Shown here piece after piece: positions 11,352 through 23,423 of a DNA stretch of 64,000 nt. The stretch spans positions 149,419,980-149,483,979 of the forward strand of contig CM038050.1 of assembly GCA_021397845.1 (NCBI GenBank), read 5' to 3'. The translations under genes and the position numbers were made by a program. This stretch comes from Areca catechu. Its lineage: Eukaryota > Streptophyta > Magnoliopsida > Arecales > Arecaceae. The notes below the pieces were generated by a model that was given only the letters and a program-made list of their open reading frames with translations, was not told the DNA's origin and did no database searches. Every line of letters begins with the position of its first letter. The stretch's first letter is position 1.

Positions 11352-12876
11352 TGTTGCCCAGGTGGCTTTTTCCAAGAGAGGGGTGAATTGGAATTACAAA
11401 ATTTCTTGCAAATATGTATACAAGTAATTCCTTTTAGTGGTGGAGTGTTGTGTTAATCAGAATTAGTTGCGGAAGCTGAAAAGTAAGTAAAGCACAATAC
11501 AAACAAAGCAAGTTTAGAGTGGTTCGGAGCAACCCAGCTCCTACGTCCATTATCTAAGTTCACCACTCGGGATTTCCACTATATCTCCCAAATCGGAATA
11601 CAGTCGGATTGTTTTACAGGCTCACAATCCCAACCTCTACACTTTGGTTTCTAAACCGGGCTAACCAAAGAAACCCACACTAGGTTTTCACAGGCTTACC
11701 TAGAACCTCTACACTTTGGTTTTTAAGTAGGCTCACCAAAGAAACCTATTTGGTTTTTACAACCGGGCTCACCAATAACCCAAGTATTCTAAAAGTAGAA
11801 TGAAAAGTAATAGAAATGACAAACTAGGTTGTCTGGTGGTTGCCAATGCAGCTCTAGTGAAGCTCAATTTAATGCCCTTCAATGCACTTCAATGGCTTCC
11901 TTGCTTTCCTCAAAAGTTGCTTCAAGCTTCTGATAAGAGTTAGTTAAGGCTTGAAGACTGACTTCAAAGCTCAAGTGCTCTCTCTTCTTACTTCAATAAA
12001 TATTCAATAAATGTTTATTAGTCACTCTAAGGATGTTCTCATATCTCATTTATAGAGACTTTAACTTCCTTCTCTTGATTTTGAATGTTGTAGACCGTTG
12101 GGAAGTGACAGGTTACCGTTGGAGCACTTTTAGGATTCAAACTTAGAATTCTGGAACTAGCCATTGGAAGAGTGACCCCATCATTCCAGTCGGCTCGGTC
12201 ATCTTCGGTCGGCTCGGATCAGCTTCGGGTCAGCTGGGTTGAAATCCAGTCGGCTAGGTTCCACAGTCGAGAAAATATATCACTATGGACGAGTCGGCTA
12301 GGCTGAAATCCAGTCGGCTAGGTTCCACAGTCAAGAAAATAGATCACTCTGGACGAGTCGGCTAGGCTGAAATCCAGTCGGCTTGGATCCCTAAGGTTCT
12401 CAGAACATTCTCAACCAAGTTCTGGTCAAGTCGGCTGGGACTTGGTGCCAGTCGACTGGGTCTGCGTGCCAGAGATTTTCTTTCTTGTGCCAGTACCAGA
12501 GTCGACTAGTTCCTCCATCTAGTCGGCTCGAGATTGGTTCTTCAGCCAGACCAATTTCAATTCTCCAGAACTCATATCCCAAGCTTTGAAGACTTCCTTA
12601 AGCTCTTCTTACAACAATATCAATAGAAATCAAAGCTAGAAAACTAGTATAAGCAACCCTTTATCGTTGATTCAAATAGGAAATTTTTTGTTAGGTTCTT
12701 CTTTACAAGATTCTACTTACTTACAACTCAACACAAAGAAATAAAGGTTGTAGGGTTTAAAAAATATGTCAAAGTAGTCATCCTACAAAAACTTGTCAAC
12801 CATTTGAAAAGTTATTAGATAACCAAATATATGCTCCAATATTTTGTTATCATCAAAATCATTTCAGGGTTCAATA
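11352..12876 (-). repeat. 3' LTR of element D (1525 bp)
   Basis: On the + strand it begins TGTTGCCCAGG and ends TTCAATA (the other copy ends TTCAACA). The minus-strand TATA box TATAAATG is at 12047-12054. From 12200 to 12540 there are about a dozen copies of CCAGTCGGCT / GAGTCGGCTAGG / CCAGTCGACT, the family's regulatory-like motif, some in 60-70 base tandem units (tcggctaggctgaaatccag). Near the left end a CCCAA/TTGGG hairpin lies in what would be U5. Confidence 0.9.
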
Positions 12877-13622
12877 ATCTCCCTCTTTTTGATGATGACA
12901 AAATATTGGGCATGAAAAAATCTATTCTATTCACAAGTATAGATGAAGATCATAGTAAGCATTTACACTTATTTGACGTATCATAATATTAACTGTATTC
13001 TCAAATGAGTATCAATGTATGCTATACAGTTATACACAAAGCCAATTCTATAAAATGTAAGTATCAGAGAATAAGCGCTTGTGTGTATTAAGCAACATTA
13101 AGCATTGACAGTTAGATATAATTAGTAGAGAGCAGAATAGTAATCATTGAAGCGAATTAAACATGTATTTCTCCTCCTTTTTATAAAATTTCTAATCAAT
13201 GTGAAATTTCTCCCCTTTTTATCATTTATTTGAACACTTCAGCAAAAAAGATATGCAATATTCATTATGCTCCCCCTGTCTAATTAACTTTAGCAGCTCT
13301 ATTTCAATTCTATTAAGTTTATTCTTTCATGCACTTTATTGTATAATAGTTTTCCCCCTTTTGTCATCAAATCAAAAAGTTATGCAATTAAGCTCAGATT
13401 TTAAGTAGATTGAGATTGTATTAAGATTTGTTTGAGATAATTTCACTTTCTCAAATTAGAAAAAGAATCCTATTTAAAAAATATTAGAGAGTGTTAACAA
13501 GATAAAAGAAGTACACACATATGTCCAAAAGATATTCATTGTATTTCTATTAAAAGATTCAGTACAATAAACATTACACAATCTTCAAAAAGTTTCCAAA
13601 ATGTACAGAAAATACCAAAGAC
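12877..13622 (-). promoter_or_regulatory. Polypurine tracts and 3' untranslated region of element D
   Basis: On the minus strand, four purine runs of the AAAGGGGGA type can be seen: next to the LTR (12880-12890), and at about 13211-13219, 13271-13276 and 13353-13360. Two inverted arms, 12836-12858 and 12887-12909, face each other across the LTR boundary and the main tract. The rest is AT-rich with no ORF. Several polypurine tracts are a known Sirevirus feature and prime plus-strand DNA synthesis. Confidence 0.7.
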
Positions 13623-15501
13623 CTACTCACTATCAGATTCTTCCTTAGGTACATTGATAGGCATACTTGCACCATACCAAGAAGCAGGTCTAGGAGGTCT
13701 ACTAGAAGATGCATGAGGTGGAGGTGCTCTAGGTGGTGAGAAGTAGTAGGACCCCTAGAGGAAATAGGAGAAGGATCATATAGAGGTCTAGTGCTAGCAG
13801 TGATCTCCAAGGATCTAACAGTGCCACGATTGAAACCATCTCCATCCAGATTGCACCAAGTTGCTGTTCCATGTCCTTGAGGCTTGTAGGTACCTTGTTC
13901 ACAGCCTCTTTCATTTCACCAATTTCCTTTTGCATTGATACAAGTTCAGAAGCTTGGACATTAGCAAAAGCTTCAACAGATCCTCTAAGTCTTCCAAGTT
14001 CTGATCTGATAATTCCAATGCCTCGTGTGTAGTCATCTGCCATTTGTCTTATTTCTGCAATTATTCCCAAGGTGCATTTGGCTTCATTCAACTCAGTTCT
14101 ATACTCATTTAAGGTTGCATCAACTGATTTCTTTATGGCTTCAGAACCAGAAGAAATAAGGTCTAGGATATGTTGAAGTTTCACTTGAGGTGCAGATCTT
14201 GAAGTTTCTATTGCTTCAACTTTTCCTTGCAAACTTGTTACATGTTCTTCCAGTTTAGAAAGTCTACTATCCATTGACTATTTTAGATCACCAAAAAGTG
14301 AAGTGATAGTTCCTGTCAGTGAATCAGTCAAAGTTTTCATTTGATCTTCAATTTGACTTTGGATGTTTTGAGGATGTGAAGCTACAGGAGTGAAGTCAGG
14401 TAAAGGAATGTCAGCTATCATGAACTCAGGTGCAGGCATATCAAATTCTGGGAAAGGTGTATCAGTATCTTCACAAGTGGCAGCAAGTTCAGGAATGAGA
14501 GATTCTGGTTCAAGTGCAGGTGCAGTAGAGGTTCCAGCTTCAGCAGTAGTAGTACCAGCAGTTTCTTCAATTTCTTCTTCTTCTTCTTCACTGCTCGAAC
14601 TACCAATTGCCCTGATATTAGTTCCTTTCTTTCTCCAAACACCTTCAACTTGAATGTAACCCATTCTTTCTAGTGACTTGGAGGTGTATATGTTAGTATA
14701 GTGCAGATCAACTCCATCCTCACCTTCCAAACTCACTCTTTGGGATTTGAATAACAGGGTTAACATCATTCCATAAGGTAAGCAGGTCTTAGCCTTTTTG
14801 ATAGTCTCCTTCATTTTCATAATGATAATGTGAGAAAAATTCACAGGAGTCTTTTCTATGATATGTTCCATAAGGCATAGGTCCTTCTCAGTTACCCAAT
14901 CAAATCTTCCAGTCCTTTGCACAAATATTTTACTAATGAAATTATGTAATAATCTCATTTCAAGTGATAAAGTGTTGGCAAAGACAGTTCCAATCCTACT
15001 GACATCTTCCTTGTTTAGGATAGTTCTCAAGGTTTTTTCTCTATCCTCAATTACTAGGTATTTCACTCCATCAGTAGGTAAATCCAGTAGACTGTGCAGA
15101 ACTTCTTCATTGATAAAAACTCTTCTTCCTTTAATTGTAGACTCTACATGATTTGTACCTACTCTCAAGTTTTCATAAAATGTCTTAACAAGTGAGGGGT
15201 AGGTTTTTTCATTTAAAGAGCAAAACTTCCTCCAACCCTGATCCTCAATCAATTCACCAATCTTCAACCCTATCTCCTTAATAAATTCAAAGTTCATGCG
15301 ATGGCCAGAAGTTATCGGTCTTGTGGACATTGAAGGGATTTGACTTGGAGCAATTGGAGCAGCCCTTACAGGTTCTTCCACAAGTTCTTCATGATGAACA
15401 GTGGCAGTCGGCTCTTCTTGACGTCTTTTAGTTCTTCTTTCCCTTTCCATGGATGGAGCGACTCGCAAGGAGCGTTTCCCGGTAGCACGTTTAGGAGCCA
15501 T
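13623..15501 (-). pseudogene. Env-like third ORF of element D
   Basis: The start is the ATG at 15501 in the good context agcaATGgct. It is followed by 407 open codons, a TAG at 14277-14275, then the same frame again to about 13800, where local shifts lead into the acidic C-terminus (ends at the stop 13625-13623). Parts: residues 1-30 very basic (MAPKRATGKRS... RERRTKRR), then a conserved domain about residues 70-310 homologous to the E protein (shared MR-LLH, GRFD-x-TE, PYGM-x-LT), a P/E-rich linker, and a long coiled coil from MDSRLSKLEEHV on. No signal peptide and no convincing membrane segment. Function unknown; called env-like by position only. Confidence 0.8.
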
Positions 15502-15830
15502 TGCTAGGAAAGAGGAAGAAATGAGAGATTGGAGAGCTTAGAAGGGAGAGAGGAATATTTGGAATAGGATTAAAAGAGGGATGAACAGTTAGAAAGACGA
15601 GTTGGAGGTTAGAAACCTCGGAAAGGGGTTTACAATCCAAAGTAAAAAACTCAGGCGCGATAATCCAGTCGACTCAAAAAAGCCCTAGAGAGGCTCGAGC
15701 CGGCTAGGCCAGAACTCGCCCAAAACACAGAGAATCCAATCGATTCGGTTTAAGAACCAGTCAACTCGAATAGGGAAATCAGGTTTTGGAAAATTCAATC
15801 ACAAACCTGAGAGATTTTTGGAGAAAATTT
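15502..15830 (-). promoter_or_regulatory. Pol-env spacer of element D with LTR-type motif array
   Basis: Between the pol stop and the env-like ATG. At 15664-15772 it holds atCCAGTCGACTC, GAGCCGGCTAGG, CCAATCGATTCGG and CCAGTCAACTCG, variants of the same motifs that fill the D LTR. On the minus strand a pyrimidine-rich, leader-like stretch (15630-15503) runs from there to the ATG. I infer a possible internal promoter; nothing in the sequence proves it. Confidence 0.5.
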
Positions 15831-17040
15831 CTAAGGAAATTTAGGCTCTATGATAGAGAATGAAATCAGGAGGTTCTTTAGATGATGTTTCCTTAAATTT
15901 GAAGGAATTAGATTAGATAAATTAAAAGGATCACAAAGTCCTAATTCACTTCTAATTAGTTCAAACCTGTCTTGATTAAGTGGCTTAGTAAATATATCAG
16001 CTAATTGATCTTCAGTAGGAACAAAATCAAGCACAATATAATCATTTGAAACATGATCTTTCATAAAGTGATGTCTAATTTCAATGTGCTTGGTTCTAGA
16101 GTGTTGAATTGGATTCTTTGTCAAATTGATAGCACTTGTGTTATCACATTTAATTGGAATTTTAGATTGTGATACACCAAAGTCTTCTAGTTATTGTTTA
16201 ATCCATAACACTTGAGCACAGCAACTACTAGTAGCCACGTACTCTGCCTCATCAGTGGACAAGGCTACGGAGTTTTGCTTCTTATAGTGCCATGAAATTA
16301 AATTCAACCCTAGAAATTGGCATGTACCGCTAGTGCTTTTTCTATCTATTTTACAACCAGCATAGTCAGCATCAGAGAATCCAATCAAATTCAGGGTAGA
16401 ATGTTTAGAATACCAAATTCCTAAATTACTTGTTCCTTTCAAGTATTTAATTATTCTCTTAACAGCAAGCATATGTGTTTCTTTTTGTGATGATTGAAAT
16501 CTAGCACATACACATACACTATATAATATCTCAGGTCTACTTGCAATCAAATACAATAAGGATCATACCTCTATATAGCTTTTGATCAACATTGGACCCA
16601 TTTTCATCTTTGTCCAATCTACAAGCTGGGCTCATGGGTGTGCTCATTGATTTGCTGCTCTCCATACCAAACTTTTTGATGATTTCTTTGATGTATTTGG
16701 CTTGGTTGATGAAGATGCCTTCCTTTGTTTGTTTTACTTGAAGTCCAAGGAAGTAGTTCAGTTCACCCATTAAGCTCATTTCAAATTCTCCCTGCATAAG
16801 CTTAGCAAATTCTTTACATAGAGATTCGTTAGTTGCACCAAAAATGATATCATCAACATATTTTGTACAACTAAGATGTCATTATTCTTCTTTTGATAAA
16901 TAAGGTTTCGTCTACATTTCCTCTTGAAAAGTTATTTTCAATTAAGAAAGTGCTAAGTCTATCATACTAGGCTCTAAGTGCTTATTTCAAACCATACAAT
17001 GCTTTGTTTAATTTACATATGTGGTTTGGAAATGTGTGAT
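15831..17040 (-). pseudogene. Element D RT C-terminal half and RNase H
   Basis: Continues the pol reading that stops at 27985 on the other side of E. From 17035 down: KALYGLK, KYVDDIIFG (the RT catalytic motif, intact, near 16855), LMGELNYFLGLQ, KFGMESSKSMSTP, SRPEILYSVCVCARFQ, then RNase H with FSDADYAGC, ALSTDEAEYVA and QLADIFTKPLNQ. Several frameshifts and stops (for example at 16537-16556 and 16190). In an active element this part would finish cDNA synthesis and remove RNA. Confidence 0.85.
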
Positions 17041-17349
17041 TGTTGACTTTGGCTCCTTAGTTTTGATGATTAACAAAATGTTGAGTATATATTTGGACTA
17101 ATGTTTCATCTCAAGATAAAGTTTCAGGACTTAGGTTATTCAAAAAGAGTATCAAGAGTACAATGATGAAACTAAGTTTGCCTGATTTGGAAAAGAGCTC
17201 TTCTACCTTGGACAAGATCAAATTTCTCATATTGGACCTTCCTGTTAAGAACTTCCTGTTAAGAAATATTTAACAAAAGAAACAAAGGCTTAGAGAAACT
17301 CAAGCATGGCACGCACATCTCTAAGAGTTTCAGAAAGTTTCAGATCAGA

Positions 17350-17635
17350 GGTCGACCACCAGAGGTCGACACCTTGTCAAAGGTCGACCACCAGAGGTCG
17401 ACTCATGAAGAGAAGAAAAGTTCAGCATGGCCGGCATGGCAAAATCTCAGTGGCACGCTCCAGAGGTCGACCACCAGAGGTCAACACCTGTCCAGAGGTC
17501 GACACCAGAGGTCGACTCATAGCCTGAGAATTCAAAATGGGCAGAACTATGGTTTTCTGGATTTTTGCCTAAAACAAACTAGAGGTCGACTCATGAGGTC
17601 GACACTTGATCCAGAGGTCGACTCATGGCATAACG
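17350..17635 (+). promoter_or_regulatory. GTCGAC palindrome array in the E LTR
   Basis: Ten copies of AGAGGTCGAC plus one decayed copy (gtcaac) in under 300 bases, often in pairs such as aggtcgaccaccagaggtcg. The same array is in the 3' LTR at about 26806-27090, where a gaggtcgactcat unit has been gained. Position upstream of the TATA-like element suggests the U3 regulatory region. Palindromic LTR motifs are known from Sireviruses; the binding factor is unknown. Confidence 0.75.
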
Positions 17636-18060
17636 GCTAGTTTTTCTGAACTTTTGATTTGATTTCTAACGGCCATAAACGGCCATATTTTTTATTCTAA
17701 CGGTCTTGTGGAGTTGTTTCAGCATGAATGAGGTATTTAACCTCCACCAAACTTCAAAAAAGACAAGGAGACAAAGTGAAAAAGTTTAGAGTCAAAGTAC
17801 AAAGCCTTCAATCAATTCCAAGCCAAAAAGAGTGAGAAAACCAAGAGATTCCTTACCCAAAAGCTTTCCATCTTTGAGGAATCCAACTTTCAAGTATTTG
17901 GCATTTAGTGAGGTCCAAAGATTCCAAGGGAAAAGGCTTGAAGAGTCTCCATCAAGAGCTACAACGAATTTCTTATTGCTCAAAAGGAGTTTGTCTAGTT
18001 TTATTAATTGTATTCATATTCTTTTGTCTTTAGCTAGTTTCAAGGGAATTTGAAACTAGT

Positions 18061-18203
18061 GTGAGGTTTGTTGGTGAGCCAATTGATAAAACCAACTAGG
18101 ATTGCTTGTAAGCCCGAAGCCAAAACAAGTGAGTGAGGTTTGTTGGTGAGCCAATTGATAAAACCAACTAGGGTTGCTTGTAAGCCCGAAGCCAAAACAA
18201 GTG
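18061..18203 (+). repeat. 72-base tandem duplication in the E LTR
   Basis: Two adjacent copies of a unit that runs gtgaggtttgttggtgag ... gaagccaaaacaag, starting at 18061 and 18133. The 3' LTR has the same pair at about 27531-27672, so the duplication predates this insertion. Confidence 0.85.
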
Positions 18204-18518
18204 TGTAAGGTTTTGACTTGTGAGCCTGGTAAAACAAGTCGGCTGTAATCTAAAGATTATAGTGAAAATTTCCAAGTGGAGCTTGGGGAATGGATGTAGG
18301 TGCTAGGTGCACCGAACCACTATACTTCTTGTGTGTTTGCATTGCTTCTCTTTTTATCTTCTTTTGCTCTTTAATTGTTGATTTATTTCATTGCTTCAGT
18401 TGCACAATTATTTGAGCACTATCACTCTTCACCTTAAAACTTGGTAGTACATATATTGCTTTAATTTTTTAAATACCCAATTCACCCCCCCTCTTGGGCA
18501 CCATATCTGGGCAACAAG

Positions 18519-18535
18519 TGGTATCAGAGCACCGG
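18519..18535 (+). promoter_or_regulatory. Primer-binding site of element E
   Basis: TGGTATCAGAGCaccgg, two bases after the LTR. It matches the 3' end of plant initiator tRNA-Met (12 bases), the usual copia primer. The gag ATG follows only about 40 bases later. Confidence 0.9.
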
Positions 18536-18573
18536 TACTCTCTTGTAGGTCCAACGATCTTGAGTTAAAGATC

Positions 18574-20294
18574 ATGGCCGCCCCAATTGGAATGGGTGTA
18601 GTTGAAGGACAAGCATCAAATCACCCTCCTTTCTTTAATGGCACAAACTACACATACTGGAAAACTCGTATGCGTATTTATTTACAAGCTGTAGATTATC
18701 ATATATGGAGAATAATTACTAAAGGGCCTCATCAGCCCACTCACTTGGTTAATGGCATTATCACCCCAAAATTTGAAGAAGAATGGGATGACAATGACAT
18801 CAAACAAGCTGAGTTAAATGCTAAGGCGATGAATTTGCTATTCTGTGCACTTGACCCTAGTTTCAACAGAATATCAAATTGTATTTCCACCAAAGAAATT
18901 TGGGATACACTTGAGGTTACCCATGAGGGTACACACCAAGTGAAGACCACAAAGGTGAACATGCTCATTCATACGTATGAGATGTTCAGGATGGAACCAA
19001 CTGAAAGTATAAGTGAAATGTATACTAGATTTACCAATATAGTAAATGGTATGAGAAGTTTGGGAAAAATTATATCTAATGGTGAACTGGTTAACAAACT
19101 TCTCAGGTCTCTTCCGGCTTCATGGGATGCGAAAGTAACAGCCATAGAAGAAGCCAAGGATGTCAATATTCTACCTCTCGAGCAGCTTCTTGGATCACTG
19201 ATGACTTACGAGCTTTTACTAAAGCAGAAGACAGTGGACAATGATAAGAAAAAGAAAGCCATAGCCTTCAAGTCCACTACAAAGGAAGAGTCAAGTGATG
19301 AATCAGAAGAAGAAGCTGATGATGATGAGACAGCCCTCATTACAAGAAAATTCAAAAGATTCATGAGAAAGAAGAAGGGCTTCTACAAGAAAAGGCCACA
19401 AAAAGGTGATCACAATAAGGAAAAAGAGAAAGAGAAAGAAAGGGATCCACCCATCTGCTTCGAGTGCAAGAAGCCTGGACATTACAAAACGGATTGCCCT
19501 TTGCTTAAAAAAAGTCGAAGGATGTTGAGAAAGAAAGCCATGATGGCTACCTGGAGTGAGAGTGAGGACTCCAGCAGTGATGAAGAGCAGCAGGTAGTCG
19601 CCAACTTATGTTTCATGGCCAATGAAGATAATGAGGTAAATTCTGAACCTGAAACTGAATTTACTTTCAATGAATTGCATGATGCTTTTGATGACTTAGT
19701 TATGGAATATGAAAAATTAAAACTGAAAAATAAGAAATTAAGAAAGCTAAATTTTGAGCTTACCAAAAATTCAGAAAAGTTTTCAACTGAAATTGAAGAT
19801 TTAATTCAAGAAAACAAGAAATTAACTGAACATGTAAAGACCTTGACAAATGATAAGGATAATCTTTTAAAAGAAAATGATTCTTTGAAAAATAATAGAA
19901 GTCTTAAAACTAATGAGAACATTGAAAAACAAAATAAAGAACTATTGCTTCAAAACAAGAATTACAAGGAAGAGTTAGAAAAAGTAAAACCTTTTGTAGA
20001 AAAGTTTACTTTTAGTTCAGAAAAACTAAAAATGCTTTTAAATAGTCAACATGCAGTGTTTAACAAAGCTGGACTTGGATTTAAGCCACACATCAGCAAA
20101 AACTTTACAAAAACTTTTTCATACCTGCATCTTCTAATATTACCTGCTATGCATGTGGTAAATTAGGACATAAATCATATGTTTGTAATAGAAGAAAATT
20201 AAATACCTTTAAAAAGATTTGGGTTCCAAAAGGAACTAATTTGACTAACCCTAAAGGACCCAAGATGACTTGGGTACCTAAAGTTTCAACTTGA
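18574..20294 (+). CDS. gag: Gag of element E, one late frameshift
   Basis: Open for 530 codons from the ATG at 18574, the first after the primer-binding site. Residues about 15-215 match the copia gag domain (FFNGTNYTYWKTRM, FNRISNCISTKEIWDTLEVTHEGT, LLRSLPASWD). A lysine/glutamate-rich stretch leads to a CCHC knuckle at residues 295-308 (CFECKKPGHYKTDC), and a long charged coiled coil at about 370-490. Near 20117 one T is missing in a T run. Past it, in the shifted frame, lie a second knuckle (CYACGKLGHKSYVC, 20145-20186) and an IWVPKGT region ending at TGA 20292-20294. It forms the particle shell and binds RNA. Two knuckles plus coiled coil fit Sireviruses. Confidence 0.9.
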
Positions 20295-20301
20295 TCAATT
20301 T

Positions 20302-23300
20302 TTGCAGGTGTGCCTTGCAACCAAAAATAAAAGAAGAATATGGTATCTGGATAGTGGTTGCTCAAGGCACATGACTGGGGATGTGAAGCAATTCTCATCA
20401 CTAACAGCTATTGATGGTGGAAACGTTACTTTTGGTGATAATGGAAAAGGCAAAATCATCGGAATTGGTAAAATCCATATCACCCCTAATGCTTATGTAG
20501 ATAATGTATTATTTGTTGATGGCTTGAAGCATAATCTTTTTAGCATTAGTCAGTTTTGTGATAAGGGTTTTAAAGTAATTTTTGAATCATCTTTGTGCAT
20601 GGTATCTAGTCTAGATGTCGATGGCATCAAATTCACTGGTCATAGGCATGGAAACATTTACATGGTTGATCTTGATGATCTAGCCATGGAAAGTGGTCAA
20701 TGCCTAGTGGCTAAGGAAGCCAAGGCAAGTGAAACTAGTTGGCTTTGGCATCGTAGGCTAGGGCATGCTAGTATGCAGTTGATTTCAAAATTAAGCAAAA
20801 AGAATCTTGTAAAAGAATTGCCAAAACTCACATTTGAAAAAGATAAGATTTGTGCTGCATGTCAATTTGGAAAACAAACTAAATCTACTTTCAAACCTAA
20901 AGGAGTAGTATCTACTACTAGACCCCTTGAATTATTGCATATGGACCTCTTTGGACCAACCAGAACAACTAGTTTGGGAGGTAAAACATATGGGCTAGTA
21001 ATTGTAGATGATTACTCACGATTTACTTGGGTAATGTTTTTAGCTCATAAAGATGAAACATTTTCAGCTTTTGTTAAATTTCATAAAAGGGTTTCAAACG
21101 AAAAAGATCTCACTATTGTTTCTTTGCGTAGTGATCATGGAACTGAATTTGACAATCATGATTTTGAAGCTTTTTGTAATGAAAATGGTATTGGTCATAA
21201 TTTTTCTGCACCTAGGACACCTCAACAAAATGGGGTGGTAGAAAGAAAGAACAGGACACTTGAAGAAATGGCACGCACAATGCTTTGCGAAAACGATTTA
21301 CCTAGATATTTTTGGGTAGAAGCCATTAATACTTCCTGTTACATTTTAAATCGTATTTTAATTCAACCTATTTTGAAGAAAACACCATATGAGCTTTGGA
21401 AAAATCGAAAACCTAATCTCAAGTATTTTCGTGTATTTGGTTGCCGCTGTTTCATATTAAACAATGGCAAAGATAATATCAGTAAATTTGATGCCAAGTC
21501 AGATGAGGGTATCTTCTTAGGATACTCTACTTCTAGCAAGGCATACAGGGTCTTCAACAAAAGAACTCTTCTGGTTGAAGAATCAATTCATGTAGTGTTT
21601 GATGAATCTAACGAAAAATCTTTTAGAAAAGAAGATTCTATTGATGTTGAAACAGGTACAAAGAAGCATGAACAATTGACAATCAGTGAAGATGAGCCCA
21701 AAGGAGATGATGATCAAGAGAATCAAGATCAAACTCAAGAGATCATTGCAACTTCACCAAAACCTTTACCTAAAGAATGGAGGTATGCACACGGACACCC
21801 TAAAGAGCTAATAATTGGTGATCCATCAAAGGGGGTAAGTACACGCTCTTCTATTAAAAATGTTTGTGATTATTTAGCTTTTGTATCTCAGATAGAGCCT
21901 AAGTCAATAGAAGAAGCTGAAAAAGATTGTAACTGAATTAATGCTATGCAAGATGAACTAAATCAATTTAAAAGAAATAATGTTTGGACTTTAACTGAAA
22001 GACCCCTTAATGTTTCTGTAATTGGCACAAAATGGGTTTTTAGAAATAAACTTGATGAACATGGTATTGTAACTAGGAACAAAGCTAGACTTGTTGCTAA
22101 AGGCTACAACTAGGAAGAAGGGATCGACTTTGATGAAACCTTTGCTCCTGTTGCTAGGCTAGAAGCAATTAGACTTTTACTTGCTTTTGCTTGTTTTATG
22201 GATTTCAAGTTATTTCAAATGGATGTTAAGAGTGCCTTCTTAAATGGATTTATTGAAGAGGAGGTTTATGTTGAACAACCTCCTGGTTTTGAAAATTATG
22301 AATTTTCTAATCATGTCTTTAAATTGCATAAAGCATTGTATGGTTTAAAGCAAGCTCCTAGAGCTTGGTATGATAGATTAAGTTCATTTTTGATAAAAAA
22401 TGATTTCTCTAGAGATAATGTAGATAATACATTATTTTTGAAAAAGAAAAATGATGATCTCTTAGTAGTACAAATATATGTAGATGATATTATTTTTGGT
22501 CCTACTAACGAATGTCTTTGTCAAGAATTTGCTAAGTTAATGTAGAGTGAGTTCGAGATGAGCATGATGGGAGAACTCAACTTCTTCCTCGAACTCCAAA
22601 TTAAGCAAATCAAAGAGGGGATCTCCATCAACCAAGCCAAGTACACAAGGGAGATATTGAAAAAGTTTGGGATGGAGACTACCAAACCAATAGGTACCCC
22701 TATGAGCTCTTCATGTAAATTAGACAAAGATGAATGTGGTAAATCAGTAGACCAAAAATTATATAGAGGCATGATTGGTTTATTGCTATATCTAACTGCC
22801 AGTAGACCAGATATAATGTTTAGTGTTTGTATATGTGCACGTTTTCAGTCTGCTCCTAAAGAATCACATCTCTTAGCTGTAAAACGTATATTTAGATACT
22901 TATCTGGGTCTATCGAAATTGGTCTTTGGTACTCTAGAGAGTCATCATATGAATTAATTGCATATTCTGATGCTGATTTTGCTGGGTGTAAACTTGATCG
23001 TAAAAGTACTAGTGGAACTTGTCAATTCCTAGGAGTTAATTTGATTTCATGGAGCAGTAAGAAACAGAATTCGGTTGCTCTATCTACGGCGGAAGCCGAA
23101 TATATAGCAGCTGGAAGCTGTTGTGCTCAGATTCTATAGATCAAACAACAACTCGAGGACTTTGGCATCAAACTAACTAAGACACCCATAAGATGTGATA
23201 ATACTAGTGCAATCAATTTAACAAAAAATCCTGTACAACATTCAAGAAGCAAACATATTGAAATAAGACATCACTTCATAAGAGATCATGTTCAAAACTC

Positions 23301-23423
23301 TAATGTGTTGTTAGAATTTATTTGTACTGATTATCAATGGCTGATATATTTACAAAACCATTGAATGAAGATAGATTTTGTATGATCAGAAGAGAACTGG
23401 GAGTCATTGATCCTTTTACTTGA
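20302..23423 (+). pseudogene. pol: Pol of element E, four stops and one frameshift
   Basis: About 1040 codons in one frame. Protease: WYLDSGCSRHM. Integrase: HRRLGHA zinc region, then the acidic triad LHMDLFGP, LRSDHGTEF and VVERKNR. RT: GTKWVFRNKLD, QMDVKSAFLNG, LYGLKQAPRAWY and YVDDIIFG, all present. RNase H: AYSDADFAGC and ALSTAEAEYIA. Stops at 21934 (TGA), 22111, 22543 and 23137 (all TAG) sit where relatives have tryptophan or glutamine, so each looks like one C-to-T change. One base is lost near 23338, after which the pol end reads in another frame to the TGA at 23421. Frame differs from the gag end; see the junction finding. Confidence 0.95.

Larger units (their letters stand above)
17041..18516 (+). 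repeat. 5' LTR of element E (1476 bp)
   Basis: Starts TGTTGACTTTGG, ends ctgggcaaca. A TATTTAA at about 17735-17741 may be the TATA element. A 15-base direct duplication (cctgttaagaa repeated at about 17241-17268) is absent from the 3' LTR. The U5 end has the conserved C-rich hairpin (CCCAA at 18476-18480 with TTGGG at 18494-18498). Confidence 0.95.

Noticed and set aside
17350..17635. CRISPR-like array of AGAGGTCGAC repeats
   Set aside because: Repeats are too short and irregularly spaced, lie in a plant LTR and recur in the partner LTR.
18519..18535. Possible tRNA-Met gene fragment
   Set aside because: It is the primer-binding site: only the tRNA 3'-end complement, directly after the LTR, as in D, B and C.
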